This document shows positions 36,081-45,652 of a stretch of DNA of 64,000 bases, one piece after another. A model generated the notes under the pieces. It saw only the letters and a list, made by a program, of their open reading frames with translations, was not told where the DNA came from and made no database searches. The stretch lies in the NCBI RefSeq assembly GCF_041435215.1, contig NZ_CP108394.1, positions 310,001 through 374,000 on the forward strand. Direction: 5' to 3'. The position numbers and the translations under genes are program-made. How positions within the stretch are numbered: the first letter of the stretch is position 1; every line of letters begins with the position of its first letter. The stretch comes from Streptomyces sp. NBC_01314. GTDB lineage: Bacteria > Actinomycetota > Actinomycetes > Streptomycetales > Streptomycetaceae.

Positions 36081-36763
36081 GTCGGTGCCGAGTAGGGCAC
36101 CACCCGCTCCAGCCGGTTCTTCGTCGTTTCCGCCCGTATCCGCAGCGTGCGGTGGGCCGGATCGACGTCATCGGTCCGCAGCGAGCACAGTTCCTCACGG
36201 CGCAGGGCGGCGTCGTAGGCCAGGGCGAGCATCACGCGGTTGCGTACCGGCTCGTGCTTGGCGACCTCCAGGACACTCAGCCACTGCTGTTCTCCGGGAA
36301 TCCACGGCAGCTTCGTCAGTCGGGGCACCAGACCGCGCTGCTGACCGCCGCTGCGTCGGCCGGGGGTGTACCGACCGCGGCCGACGGGGTTGGAATCCCG
36401 TAGCCCCTCTTCCATGACGAAGTCGTAGAACAGACGGACCGGTACCAGCCGCTGCTGGATCGTCGCGTTCGCCAGTCCCGCCCCCGAGTCGATCGAGATC
36501 ACGTTCGCACCCCGGCGATGCGGCCGCGAGCTCAACTCCCGTACGTAGACGGCGATATGGGCGCGGTTCGCGGCGACCGGGTCGACGCTCTCCCGCTCGC
36601 ACATCAGCAGGTACTCGGCCAGTCCCCGGCCGTAGGCATCGATCGTGCGTGGCGCACGTCCGAGATCCGTCCAGACCGTCAGCCAGGCCGCCGCCTGCTC
36701 GTGCCGGCCGAGCACCGGCCACTTCTCCGTGAGCACCGTCGTGCCGCTCAAGTCATCTCCCAA
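36081..36763 (-). pseudogene. Tyrosine recombinase/integrase truncated by the ISAs1 element
   Basis: The N-terminal SAM-like core-binding domain (RAPRTIDAYGRGLAEYLLMC) and the start of the catalytic domain with the first active Arg (YDAALRREELCSLRTDDVD) are intact. The frame then runs directly into the right end of the ISAs1 element after VVPYSAPT, and the His-x-x-Arg, His and Tyr residues are lost. The missing part is not found on the other side of the element. It was probably an integrase or transposon-type recombinase of an earlier mobile element. Start is TTG at 36763. Confidence 0.82.
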
Positions 36764-36840
36764 GTCCGTGGTTGTGCCGGGGAGACATGATCACCCCGGC
36801 AGATTCCACGTAACTTTTAAGAAGATCAAAAGGCAGCTCT

Positions 36841-36862
36841 ACGGACGAGCCGGATTCGAACT
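36841..36862 (-). other. Possible tRNA 3'-end fragment (attachment-site relic)
   Basis: On the minus strand the bases read GTTCGAATCCGGC then TCGTCCGT, which looks like the T-loop, 3' side of the T-stem and acceptor strand of a tRNA gene. The 5' side is replaced by the IS701 element. It lies about 80 bp from the broken recombinase, as a decayed integrase/tRNA attachment site would. The match is short and could be chance. Confidence 0.3.
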
Positions 36863-36864
36863 AC

Positions 36865-38400
36865 CGGTAGTTCGTTAAATCCGGCGGTGGCGTGGGTTGA
36901 CGACGGGTCGAGTTGGTCGTAGGCCGGTCATAGGAGCCAACTGCCTTGCCGGAGGCTAAAGATGACTGCCCGCCGTCCGTGTCCGCCTGCGCCGGGGCCG
37001 CTGGAGGACTACGCGGCCCAGTTCGACGACCTCTTCTTCAGCCTGGCCCAGCGGCGAGGATTTCGCGAGTATCTGACCGGGCTGCTGGCGCCGCGAGAGC
37101 GGAACAAGACGATCACCTGCCTGGCCGGGGCGGAGCCAGTGGCCGGTGCGGGGAAGCCAGGGGTACAGCGGCTGCAGTTCTTCCTGTCCGAGTCGCCCTG
37201 GGAGGCCGAACAGATCAACGACCGGAGGCTTGAACTGCTGCGCAAGGAACCGGCGACCGCTCCGCACGACGGCGGGATCATCGTGATCGACGACTCCGGG
37301 GACCGCAAGGCCGGCACCGCGACCGCGAATGTGGGCCGGCAGTGGCTGGGCCGGTACGGCAAGACCGACAACGGCATCGTCACGGTGACCACGGTATGGA
37401 CCGACGGCCGCGTCTACTACCCGCTGCACACGCACCCCTACACCCCTGCCCACCACTTCCCCCGCGGCCGGTCCGACCCGGCCTTCCGCACGAAACCGCA
37501 GCTGGCCGCCGCCCTCGCGGCCCGCGGGAAGGAGGCGGGCTTTTCCTGCCGGGCGGTGGTCGCCGACTGCGCCTACTCCGTCAGCGACGACTGGTATCTC
37601 GCACTGCGCGAGGCCGGCCTGGCCTACGTGGTCGCGCTCAAGCCGCACCGCGGCACCTGGGCCCCGGCCGACCAGCCGCACACCCCCATCGAGGCCGCGC
37701 ACGCCCTGACCTGGCGCGATGCCAGACATCCAGGCGACTGGACGCCCGTGGAGCGTCACTTCCGCGACGGGCACACCGAGACTTGGTGGGCCGCCGATGC
37801 CCGACTGGGCGGCTACGGTCCCGACTCGCCCTGCCGTCTGGTCGTGGCCACCACCGACCCGGCCGCCCTGCCGGAGAAGGCCACCTGGTATCTGGCCACC
37901 AACCTGCCCCACCCCGACGCACCCCACCACGCCGCCGGCCCGCACCCGCCCGCCGACCTCGCCGAGATCGTCCGACTCTACGGACTGCGGCCCTGGATCG
38001 AGCAGAGCTACAAGCAGATCAAGGACGAACTCGGCTGGGCCGACTTCCAAGTCCGCTCCGACCGCGCCATCCGCCGCCACCAGACCCTGGTCAACTGCGC
38101 CTTCTCCTTCTGCTGGGACCAGTGGTTCACCCCACCCGGACCCCTGGATGCCACCGCGCCGGACCCCTGCCCCGACGAGGGGCCAGAGAGGGGGACCAAC
38201 CGAACCCCACCCACCCCAACTGCCCTGCTGGCCCAAGGCATTACGTTCGGTCCGCTCCTGGCTCACCCCCGCCATCACCCTCACCCGATGGTGGCAAGCA
38301 TGGACGGACACGGACCCACCCCCCGACCTCCAGGCCCTAATCGACGCGGTCACCACCGGACACGGTATTGATCTCTATCTCCGGATTTAACGAACTACCG
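36865..38400 (+). mobile_element. IS701-family insertion sequence
   Basis: Perfect 20-bp inverted ends (CGGTAGTTCGTTAAATCCGG at 36865-36884, complement at 38381-38400), total 1536 bp. The 4-bp duplication CTAC stands on both sides (36861-36864 and 38401-38404), as expected for IS701 elements. The right copy overlaps the first base of the neighbouring IS630 end. Confidence 0.9.
36962..38371 (+). CDS. IS701-family transposase
   Basis: A 469-residue DDE transposase. Visible family motifs are RFRE-type FREYLTGLLAPRERNKT, the first Asp in IIVIDDSGDRKAG, the second in VVADCAYSVSDDW, and the late WIEQSYKQIKDELGWADFQ with the acidic residue. GGAGG precedes ATG at 36962. The reading frame is complete, so the element may be active. 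Confidence 0.93.
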   Translation: MTARRPCPPAPGPLEDYAAQFDDLFFSLAQRRGFREYLTGLLAPRERNKTITCLAGAEPVAGAGKPGVQRLQFFLSESPWEAEQINDRRLELLRKEPATAPHDGGIIVIDDSGDRKAGTATANVGRQWLGRYGKTDNGIVTVTTVWTDGRVYYPLHTHPYTPAHHFPRGRSDPAFRTKPQLAAALAARGKEAGFSCRAVVADCAYSVSDDWYLALREAGLAYVVALKPHRGTWAPADQPHTPIEAAHALTWRDARHPGDWTPVERHFRDGHTETWWAADARLGGYGPDSPCRLVVATTDPAALPEKATWYLATNLPHPDAPHHAAGPHPPADLAEIVRLYGLRPWIEQSYKQIKDELGWADFQVRSDRAIRRHQTLVNCAFSFCWDQWFTPPGPLDATAPDPCPDEGPERGTNRTPPTPTALLAQGITFGPLLAHPRHHPHPMVASMDGHGPTPRPPGPNRRGHHRTRY

Positions 38401-38403
38401 CTA

Positions 38404-39572
38404 CTCAGGTTGAACTCGTAGAGCCTGTGGGGTCGTGACGGTTCGTGATCCCTGCGGTACGACGGGATCGTGAGGTATGCGCAGAGGGGCGGGTATACGC
38501 CCGTCGAGCAGGAGAAGCGGGAACTGTTGAGGCTGGAGGCGGCCGAGCGGTTCGGGCGCGGTGATGAGGCCACGGTGATCGCGGCCGACCTGCGGGTCAC
38601 GGAGCGCACGGTGCGGCGGTGGCGCAAGGTGTGGCGCGAGGGCGGGGTCGCGGCGCTGAAGTCGAAGGGGCCCGTGTCGCGGGAGCGGCTGTCGGTGCGG
38701 GAGTGGGACCGGCTGGAGGCGGAGCTGAAGCGGGGGCCTCTGGCCCACGGCTTCAGCGATGACCAGCGGTGGACGCTGGGCCGGATCAAGACCCTGATTG
38801 GCAGGCTGTTCCACAAGGGCTACACGATCCAGGGGGTGGCCAAACTGCTGAAACGGCACGGCTGGTCCTGCCAGGTCCCGGTGCGCCACGCGATCGAGCG
38901 CGACGAGGAAGCCATCGAGATGTGGAAGGACGAGGTGTGGCCGGAGTTAAAAGGACAGCGGCGGACCTGGGCGCCTACATCTGTTTCGAGGACGAGGCGG
39001 GCCAGGGGCTGAGGCCGCCGAAAGGCCGTACCTGGGCACCGCGCGGAGCACGCCCGGTGGTGCGGGTGCGGGGCCGGGGGAACGGCCGGGTCAACATCGC
39101 CGGCGCCGTCTGCTACCGGCCCGGCAGCCGCCCGCACTTCTTCTACCGGTTGCACGTCTACCACGGCCGCAAGGGTGAGCCGAAGACGTTCGCCTGGCAC
39201 GAGTACCGTGACCTGATCATCACCGCCCACCAGCAGCTCAACGCCCCCCTGGTGTGGTGCTGGGACAACCTCAACGTCCACCTTGCCAAGGATCTCGCTG
39301 CCTTCGCCGAGGAACACGCGGACTGGTTACGGATCTTCCAGATGCCGTCCTACGCACCGGAGTTGAACCCCGCCGAAGGCGTGTGGTCGCTCCTCAAGCG
39401 CGCCATCGCCAACTTCGTCGCCCCCGACCTCAGCGGCCTCGTCCGCATCGTCAAACGCAAGCTGAAGAAGATCCAGTTCAGACCCCACCTGATCGACGGC
39501 TGCCTCGCCGGGACCGGACTGATCATCGAACCTTGGTGATCGCTCAGGCAGACACTACGAGTTCAACCTGAG
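38404..39572 (+). mobile_element. IS630-family element A, copy 1
   Basis: Perfect 18-bp ends (CTCAGGTTGAACTCGTAG at 38404-38421, complement at 39555-39572), 1169 bp, flanked by TA on both sides (38402-38403 and 39573-39574) as IS630 elements are. A second, inverted copy lies at 41648-46611 but is interrupted twice. Confidence 0.92.
38470..39539 (+). CDS. IS630-family transposase of element A, made by -1 frameshift
   Basis: Two overlapping frames. The first (38470-39012) carries the helix-turn-helix domains (VIAADLRVTERTVRRWRKVW). The second, one base back, carries the DDE core (GAYICFEDEAGQGL, PLVWCWDNLNVH, YAPELNPAEGVWSLLKR) and ends at 39539. The switch point is the run TTAAAAGG at 38947-38954, where a lysine tRNA can slip back by one base. 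Programmed -1 frameshifting is common in this family, so the gene is probably functional. Between the two intact IS elements A and B lie 116 bp with nothing recognisable. Confidence 0.85.
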
Positions 39573-39688
39573 TAGTCACGGAGCGTACGCGGTAGGTCCG
39601 GGACCACGAAACTCTGTCCGAACATTCCGAGACGATGGTCACCGCTCGCAGCAGTTGGTGTGCTGACCCTTCACCGGAGGTGTTCTTA

Positions 39689-40858
39689 CTCAGGCTGAAC
39701 TCGCAGCGTCGTCTTGGGTGGTGACGGCTCATGATCCTCGCGCTATTGCTGGATCATGAGGTATGCGGCAGCGGGCGGGTACACGCCCGAGGAACAGGCC
39801 CGTCGGGAACGGTTGCGGCTGGAGGTCGCCGAGCGGTTCGCGGCGGGTGAGTCGAGTGCGCGGATCGCGCGGGAGTTGCGGGTCACGAAGCGCTCGGTGG
39901 AGCGCTGGCGGGCGGCGTGGAAGCAGGGTGGAGCGGCGGCGCTGTACTCGGCGGGACCCGTGGCGCGGGAGCGGCTGAGCGAGCGGCAGTGGGAGAAGGT
40001 GGCTGCTCTGCTGGACGCCGGGCCCGGCGTGTGCGGCTTCGAGGACGATCAGCGCTGGACGCTGGCGCGGGTCGCCGACCTGATCGGCCGGACCTGCCAT
40101 GTCAACTACACCCTGACCGGGGTGAGCAAGCTGCTTGACCGGCACGGTTACTCCTGGCAGGTCCCGGTGCGCCGCTCGGCGGCACGCGACGAGGAGGAGA
40201 TCACACGCTGGCGGGAGGAGACCTGGCCCGAGGTGGAACCACCGCCGGCGAGCTCGGCGCCTACATCTGCTTCGCCGACGAGTCGGGGCAGGGGCTGAGC
40301 CCGCCGCGAGGCCGGACCTGGGCCAGGCGCGGGGCTCGCCCGCAGGTCACAGTGCACGTACGCAAGCGCGGGCGGGTCAACGCGCTCGGTGCGGCCTGCT
40401 ACCGCCCCGGCGGCCACCGGCCGCGCTTCGCCTACCGGTTACACACCTGGCACGGCCGCAAGAACGAGAGCAAGAGCTTCACCCTGGACGAGTACCGCGC
40501 CTTCCTGACTGCGCTCCATCATCAACTGCACACCCCCGTCGTGCTGGTGTGGGACAACGTCTCCACGCACAAGACGCCGGAGTTCACCGCGTGGGCAGCG
40601 CGGCAGAAGTGGCTTCGGGTGTTCCACCTCCCCAGATACGCACCCGAGCTGAACGCCGTCGAGTGGATCTGGTCCTGGCTCAAACGAGGCATCGTCAACT
40701 TCCTGCTCGCCGGTATCGACGACCTCGAAGCGCTCGTCCGCAGTCGACTCAAGCAGATCCAGTACCGGCCCGACGCGATCACCGGCTGCCTCGCCGACAC
40801 CGGACTGATCACGAAGCCGCCATGATCCATCACAGCGACGCTACGGGTTCAACCTGAG
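39689..40858 (+). mobile_element. IS630-family element B, copy 1
   Basis: 1170 bp, flanked by TA (39687-39688 and 40859-40860). The ends are imperfect inverted repeats: CTCAGGCTGAACTCGCAG on the left, complement of CTCAGGTTGAACCCGTAG on the right. It is related to element A but clearly a different element. Its right end overlaps the 3' end of the neighbouring minus-strand gene. Confidence 0.9.
39756..40825 (+). CDS. IS630-family transposase of element B, in two frames
   Basis: The first frame (39756-40298) has the helix-turn-helix part (RIARELRVTKRSVERWRAAW). The DDE core lies in the -1 frame (GELGAYICFADESGQGL, then VVLVWDNVSTHKTPEF and YAPELNAVEWIWSWLKRG) to 40825. At the expected switch point the sequence is GAGGTGGAACC, without the A-run seen in element A, so efficient slippage is doubtful. 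The gene may be inactive or depend on another kind of recoding; the inverted copy at 42188-43357 is the same there. Confidence 0.7.
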
Positions 40859-41511
40859 TAGTTCCACGCCTCGCGGGCAGTGTCATTGACGATCAGTTCG
40901 GTCATCTTGAGTAGACGGCGGAAACTGTCGAACCCTGCGAAATGTACCTGCGGATACCCGAGCCTGGCGACGTGTCGGCGTAGTTCAGGAAGATTTGTGA
41001 CGAGGATGTCCCGGCGGTCGGTGTCAAGCTCGCCTTTGTTCGCGAGATACGTCGAGATGCAGCCAGCGAGCCACGTGTCCAGCTCGGCCAGGTCACCCTT
41101 GTCGACGGAGGGGACGTCGGGAAACGGCGCCCGAGCGTGCACGGCCCAGAGCCGGTCGACCTCGCTCAGCATCGCCTGCTTCGCCTGCGGGCCGGGCCAT
41201 CTCCAACCGTGCAGGTAGCGCGTTTCCTCCTGTCGGGGAGTCCTTCGGTGCATGGCCTTCTCGCTGCGGCGCCGGTTTGCGAATGACTCCATTTCCGTCA
41301 GCCACACCGCCCGGCTTGCCTCCAACATCTCCAGCGCACGCAGCAGTGCGGCCTCGTCATTCCTCACGTCGCCCGCAGTCCTCAGGTGCGCCCATGTCCC
41401 GTCGAATCCGAGCGGGTGATAACAGCCTGCAGCATCCCTGAGGGCTCGGTGGCGCCGCACGAAGGGAACATCGCGGTCGCGGACACGTCTGGCATAAACA
41501 CGGAAGCTCAC
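40849..41511 (-). CDS. Protein of unknown function, C-terminus replaced by IS end
   Basis: A 220-residue frame without recognisable family. It is soluble, rich in Arg and Trp, with segments such as FVRRHRALRDAAGCYHPLGF, ALEMLEASRAVWLTEMESF and HVARLGYPQVHFAGFDSF. GTG at 41511, with GAGG in front, is chosen over the TTG at 41562. The last residues (Tyr-Ser-Gly-stop) are read from the right end of element B copy 1, so the natural C-terminus has been lost. It is the only non-transposon gene between the inverted IS630 copies. Confidence 0.55.
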   Translation of the reverse strand: MSFRVYARRVRDRDVPFVRRHRALRDAAGCYHPLGFDGTWAHLRTAGDVRNDEAALLRALEMLEASRAVWLTEMESFANRRRSEKAMHRRTPRQEETRYLHGWRWPGPQAKQAMLSEVDRLWAVHARAPFPDVPSVDKGDLAELDTWLAGCISTYLANKGELDTDRRDILVTNLPELRRHVARLGYPQVHFAGFDSFRRLLKMTELIVNDTAREAWNYSG

Positions 41512-42187
41512 GCCTCGATCATCTCGCAGTTGCAGAATGCACGTTCGGAGAGGGGTTCTCAAGGCGAGCGACGTGGCTTCTCGGCTCTGGCGCAGTTCCT
41601 GAGAGAGGGCCGGAGAAGCTATTGAAGCAGGATCATCTTGCGGAGTACTCAGGTTGAACTCGTAGTGTCTGCCTGAGCGATCACCAAGGTTCGATGATCA
41701 GTCCGGTCCCGGCGAGGCAGCCGTCGATCAGGTGGGGTCTGAACTGGATCTTCTTCAGCTTGCGTTTGACGATGCGGACGAGGCCGCTGAGGTCGGGGGC
41801 GACGAAGTTGGCGATGGCGCGCTTGAGGAGCGACCACACGCCTTCGGCGGGGTTCAACTCCGGTGCGTAGGACGGCATCTGGAAGATCCGTAACCAGTCC
41901 GCGTGTTCCTCGGCGAAGGCAGCGAGATCCTTGGCAAGGTGGACGTTGAGGTTGTCCCAGCACCACACCAGGGGGGCGTTGAGCTGCTGGTGGGCGGTGA
42001 TGATCAGGTCACGGTACTCGTGCCAGGCGAACGTCTTCGGCTCACCCTTGCGGCCGTGGTAGACGTGCAACCGGTAGAAGAAGTGCGGGCGGCTGCCGGG
42101 CCGGTAGCAGACGGCGCCGGCGATGTTGACCCGGCCGTTCCCCCGGCCCCGCACCCGCACCACCGGGCGTGCTCCGCGCGGTGCCCA

Positions 42188-43357
42188 CTCAGGTTGAACC
42201 CGTAGCGTCGCTGTGATGGATCATGGCGGCTTCGTGATCAGTCCGGTGTCGGCGAGGCAGCCGGTGATCGCGTCGGGCCGGTACTGGATCTGCTTGAGTC
42301 GACTGCGGACGAGCGCTTCGAGGTCGTCGATACCGGCGAGCAGGAAGTTGACGATGCCTCGTTTGAGCCAGGACCAGATCCACTCGACGGCGTTCAGCTC
42401 GGGTGCGTATCTGGGGAGGTGGAACACCCGAAGCCACTTCTGCCGCGCTGCCCACGCGGTGAACTCCGGCGTCTTGTGCGTGGAGACGTTGTCCCACACC
42501 AGCACGACGGGGGTGTGCAGTTGATGATGGAGCGCAGTCAGGAAGGCGCGGTACTCGTCCAGGGTGAAGCTCTTGCTCTCGTTCTTGCGGCCGTGCCAGG
42601 TGTGTAACCGGTAGGCGAAGCGCGGCCGGTGGCCGCCGGGGCGGTAGCAGGCCGCACCGAGCGCGTTGACCCGCCCGCGCTTGCGTACGTGCACTGTGAC
42701 CTGCGGGCGAGCCCCGCGCCTGGCCCAGGTCCGGCCTCGCGGCGGGCTCAGCCCCTGCCCCGACTCGTCGGCGAAGCAGATGTAGGCGCCGAGCTCGCCG
42801 GCGGTGGTTCCACCTCGGGCCAGGTCTCCTCCCGCCAGCGTGTGATCTCCTCCTCGTCGCGTGCCGCCGAGCGGCGCACCGGGACCTGCCAGGAGTAACC
42901 GTGCCGGTCAAGCAGCTTGCTCACCCCGGTCAGGGTGTAGTTGACATGGCAGGTCCGGCCGATCAGGTCGGCGACCCGCGCCAGCGTCCAGCGCTGATCG
43001 TCCTCGAAGCCGCACACGCCGGGCCCGGCGTCCAGCAGAGCAGCCACCTTCTCCCACTGCCGCTCGCTCAGCCGCTCCCGCGCCACGGGTCCCGCCGAGT
43101 ACAGCGCCGCCGCTCCACCCTGCTTCCACGCCGCCCGCCAGCGCTCCACCGAGCGCTTCGTGACCCGCAACTCCCGCGCGATCCGCGCACTCGACTCACC
43201 CGCCGCGAACCGCTCGGCGACCTCCAGCCGCAACCGTTCCCGACGGGCCTGTTCCTCGGGCGTGTACCCGCCCGCTGCCGCATACCTCATGATCCAGCAA
43301 TAGCGCGAGGATCATGAGCCGTCACCGCCCAAGACGACGCTGCGAGTTCAGCCTGAG
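42188..43357 (-). mobile_element. IS630-family element B, copy 2, nested in element A copy 2
   Basis: 1170 bp like copy 1. The dinucleotide flanking both sides is CA (42186-42187 and 43358-43359), not the usual TA. I noticed only one base change between the copies (T at 39719 against C here), so the duplication is recent. Confidence 0.9.
42221..43290 (-). CDS. IS630-family transposase of element B, copy 2
   Basis: Same two-frame transposase as in copy 1, with identical protein text in both frames (43290-42748 and 42694-42221). The join again lacks an A-run, so expression of a full transposase is uncertain. Confidence 0.68.
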
Positions 43358-44092
43358 CAGGTACGGCCTTTCGGCGGCCTCAGCCCCTGGCCCGCCTCGT
43401 CCTCGAAACAGATGTAGGCGCCCAGGTCCGCCGCTGTCCTTTTAACTCCGGCCACACCTCGTCCTTCCACATCTCGATGGCTTCCTCGTCGCGCTCGATC
43501 GCGTGGCGCACCGGGACCTGGCAGGACCAGCCGTGCCGTTTCAGCAGTTTGGCCACCCCCTGGATCGTGTAGCCCTTGTGGAACAGCCTGCCAATCAGGG
43601 TCTTGATCCGGCCCAGCGTCCACCGCTGGTCATCGCTGAAGCCGTGGGCCAGAGGCCCCCGCTTCAGCTCCGCCTCCAGCCGGTCCCACTCCCGCACCGA
43701 CAGCCGCTCCCGCGACACGGGCCCCTTCGACTTCAGCGCCGCGACCCCGCCCTCGCGCCACACCTTGCGCCACCGCCGCACCGTGCGCTCCGTGACCCGC
43801 AGGTCGGCCGCGATCACCGTGGCCTCATCACCGCGCCCGAACCGCTCGGCCGCCTCCAGCCTCAACAGTTCCCGCTTCTCCTGCTCGACGGGCGTATACC
43901 CGCCCCTCTGCGTGACGGCGGCCGTGGCAAAGTCCAGATGTGCGGCCAGCCGAGTCCAGGCTGATGGCCACCGGAATTCCAGGTGGATGGCCGTCTGACC
44001 AGTGGTGTTCCTGATCACTTCCTTAACTGGAGGAGACCCCTCCGACCGTTTGCTGGTGTTTGCGCGCATCAGCTACCGGCCGGAGAGGTCCT

Positions 44093-45592
44093 GTGACGAA
44101 GTCTGACACGGAGATTATGGAAATCCTTGAGGCGTACGACCTGACCGGGACGGTCTGGTCGGCGGCGACCTTGACGGGGCACGACCCGAAGACGGTCAAG
44201 CGGTATGTCGAGGCCCGCAACGGCGGGCGCAATCCCTATGAGCGAGAGCCGCGGCCGAAGATGATCGACGCGTTCCTGGAGAAGGTCGAGGAGTGGGTCG
44301 AGCAGTCGAAGGCGACGATCCGCGCCGATGTGGTCCACGACAAGCTCGTGAAGATGGGCTACCGGGGCAGCGCGCGCTCGACGAGACGGGCGGTGAACGC
44401 GGCAAAAGTGGCGTGGAAGGCGGGCAAGCGCCGCACCTACCGGCCGTGGATTCCCGAGCCGGGCCGGTGGCTGCAGTTCGACTGGGGCGAGGGTCCGCGC
44501 ATCGCGGGGCGTCGGACCTGGTTGTTCTGCGCATGGCTGTCCTGGTCGCGGTTCCGGGTCGTGATCCCGGTCTGGGACTGCACGCTGGGCACGCTGGTGG
44601 CCTGCCTGGACACCACGCTCAGGCGGATCGGCGGGGCGCCGACGTATGTACTGACCGACAATGCGAAGACGGTCACCGTCGAGCACATCGCCGGGATCCC
44701 GGTGCGGCATCCACAGATGGTCGCCGCGGGCCGCCATTACGGCTGCCAGGTGGTCAGTTGCGTGCCCTACGACCCCGAGTCGAAGGGTGGTGCGGAGGCC
44801 ACGGTCCGGATCGCGAAGGCCGACCTGGTGCCCACCAGCGCGAACCTGCTGTCCGCCTACGACACCTTCGCCGAGCTCGCCGATGCCTGCCTGACCTGGT
44901 GCGATGCCGTGAACTCGCGCCGTCACCGGGCGACTGGGCAGATACCCGCGAGCCGTCTGGACGTCGAACGCACCACACTGCATGTCCTGCCCATCGAGCC
45001 GCTCGCGCTTGCGCTGGGCGAGGAGAGGCTGGTCGGCTCGGACCGCACGATCAGCTTCAACGCGGTGCGCTACTCGACCCCGCCGGGCTATACCGGTGCC
45101 AAGGTGTGGTGCCGGGTGGTCGGCGAGGAACTGTCCATCACTGCCCGCACCAACTCCGGGGACCTGTCGGAGATTTGGCGCCACCAGCTTTCCACCCCGG
45201 GTGTTCCGCAGATCATCGACGAGCACTACCCCGACCATCCCGACGGCCGCAGCATCCACCAGCCGAGGCTGCGGCCCCGCTCGGAGGCGGAGATCGCGTT
45301 CGTTGGCATCGGCCCCGGGGCCGGGCGCTGGCTCAAGGAGGCCGGACCCGCCGGCGCGGTCCGCATCCGCGCCAAGATGGCCCGCGCGGTCGAGCTGGCC
45401 ACCGTCCTGGGCAACGACAAAGTCGACCAGGCCCTCGGCCTTGCGGCCACGGCCGGGCGCTTCGCCGACGACGACCTGCTCTCGATCCTGGGACACATCG
45501 CCGACAGCAAGCCCGCCGGCGAGGTCGTCCGCGCGGACGAGTCCCACTCCGTCCAGAACGGAACCATCGGCTGGCAGGCCCTGGGCCGCTGA
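44093..45592 (+). CDS. istA: IS21-family transposase IstA
   Basis: A 499-residue transposase. The N-terminal helix-turn-helix (IMEILEAYDLTGTVWSAATL) is followed by an rve-type DDE core (WLQFDWGEGPRI, YVLTDNAKTVTVEH, CVPYDPESKGGAEATVRIAK) and a C-terminal beta domain. GTG at 44093 has GGAGAGG in front and is preferred to the start 11 codons upstream. Sixty bases separate it from istB. The gene is intact. Confidence 0.92.
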   Translation: MTKSDTEIMEILEAYDLTGTVWSAATLTGHDPKTVKRYVEARNGGRNPYEREPRPKMIDAFLEKVEEWVEQSKATIRADVVHDKLVKMGYRGSARSTRRAVNAAKVAWKAGKRRTYRPWIPEPGRWLQFDWGEGPRIAGRRTWLFCAWLSWSRFRVVIPVWDCTLGTLVACLDTTLRRIGGAPTYVLTDNAKTVTVEHIAGIPVRHPQMVAAGRHYGCQVVSCVPYDPESKGGAEATVRIAKADLVPTSANLLSAYDTFAELADACLTWCDAVNSRRHRATGQIPASRLDVERTTLHVLPIEPLALALGEERLVGSDRTISFNAVRYSTPPGYTGAKVWCRVVGEELSITARTNSGDLSEIWRHQLSTPGVPQIIDEHYPDHPDGRSIHQPRLRPRSEAEIAFVGIGPGAGRWLKEAGPAGAVRIRAKMARAVELATVLGNDKVDQALGLAATAGRFADDDLLSILGHIADSKPAGEVVRADESHSVQNGTIGWQALGR

Positions 45593-45652
45593 GCCAACAC
45601 GTCGTCCACCACCCCAAACTGACTGCTCGTCATTCAAGAGAACGGCACCTTC

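Larger units (their letters stand above)
41681..43912 (-). pseudogene. Transposase of element A copy 2, split by insertions
   Basis: The helix-turn-helix frame (43912-43380) and the DDE part (42163-41681) have the same protein text as copy 1, but element B separates them and the IS21 element has removed the start codon. It cannot be expressed as a whole. Confidence 0.88.

Noticed and set aside
34745..36081. Target-site duplication of the ISAs1 element
   Set aside because: The bases on the left (GGGATGCGGC) and right (CGTCGGTGCC) do not match at the 8-10 bp expected for the family.
42188..43357. CRISPR or other repeat array suggested by repeated TIR words around 38-46 kb
   Set aside because: The repeats are the ends of IS elements in pairs with transposase genes between them; no regular short repeat-spacer pattern exists in the window.
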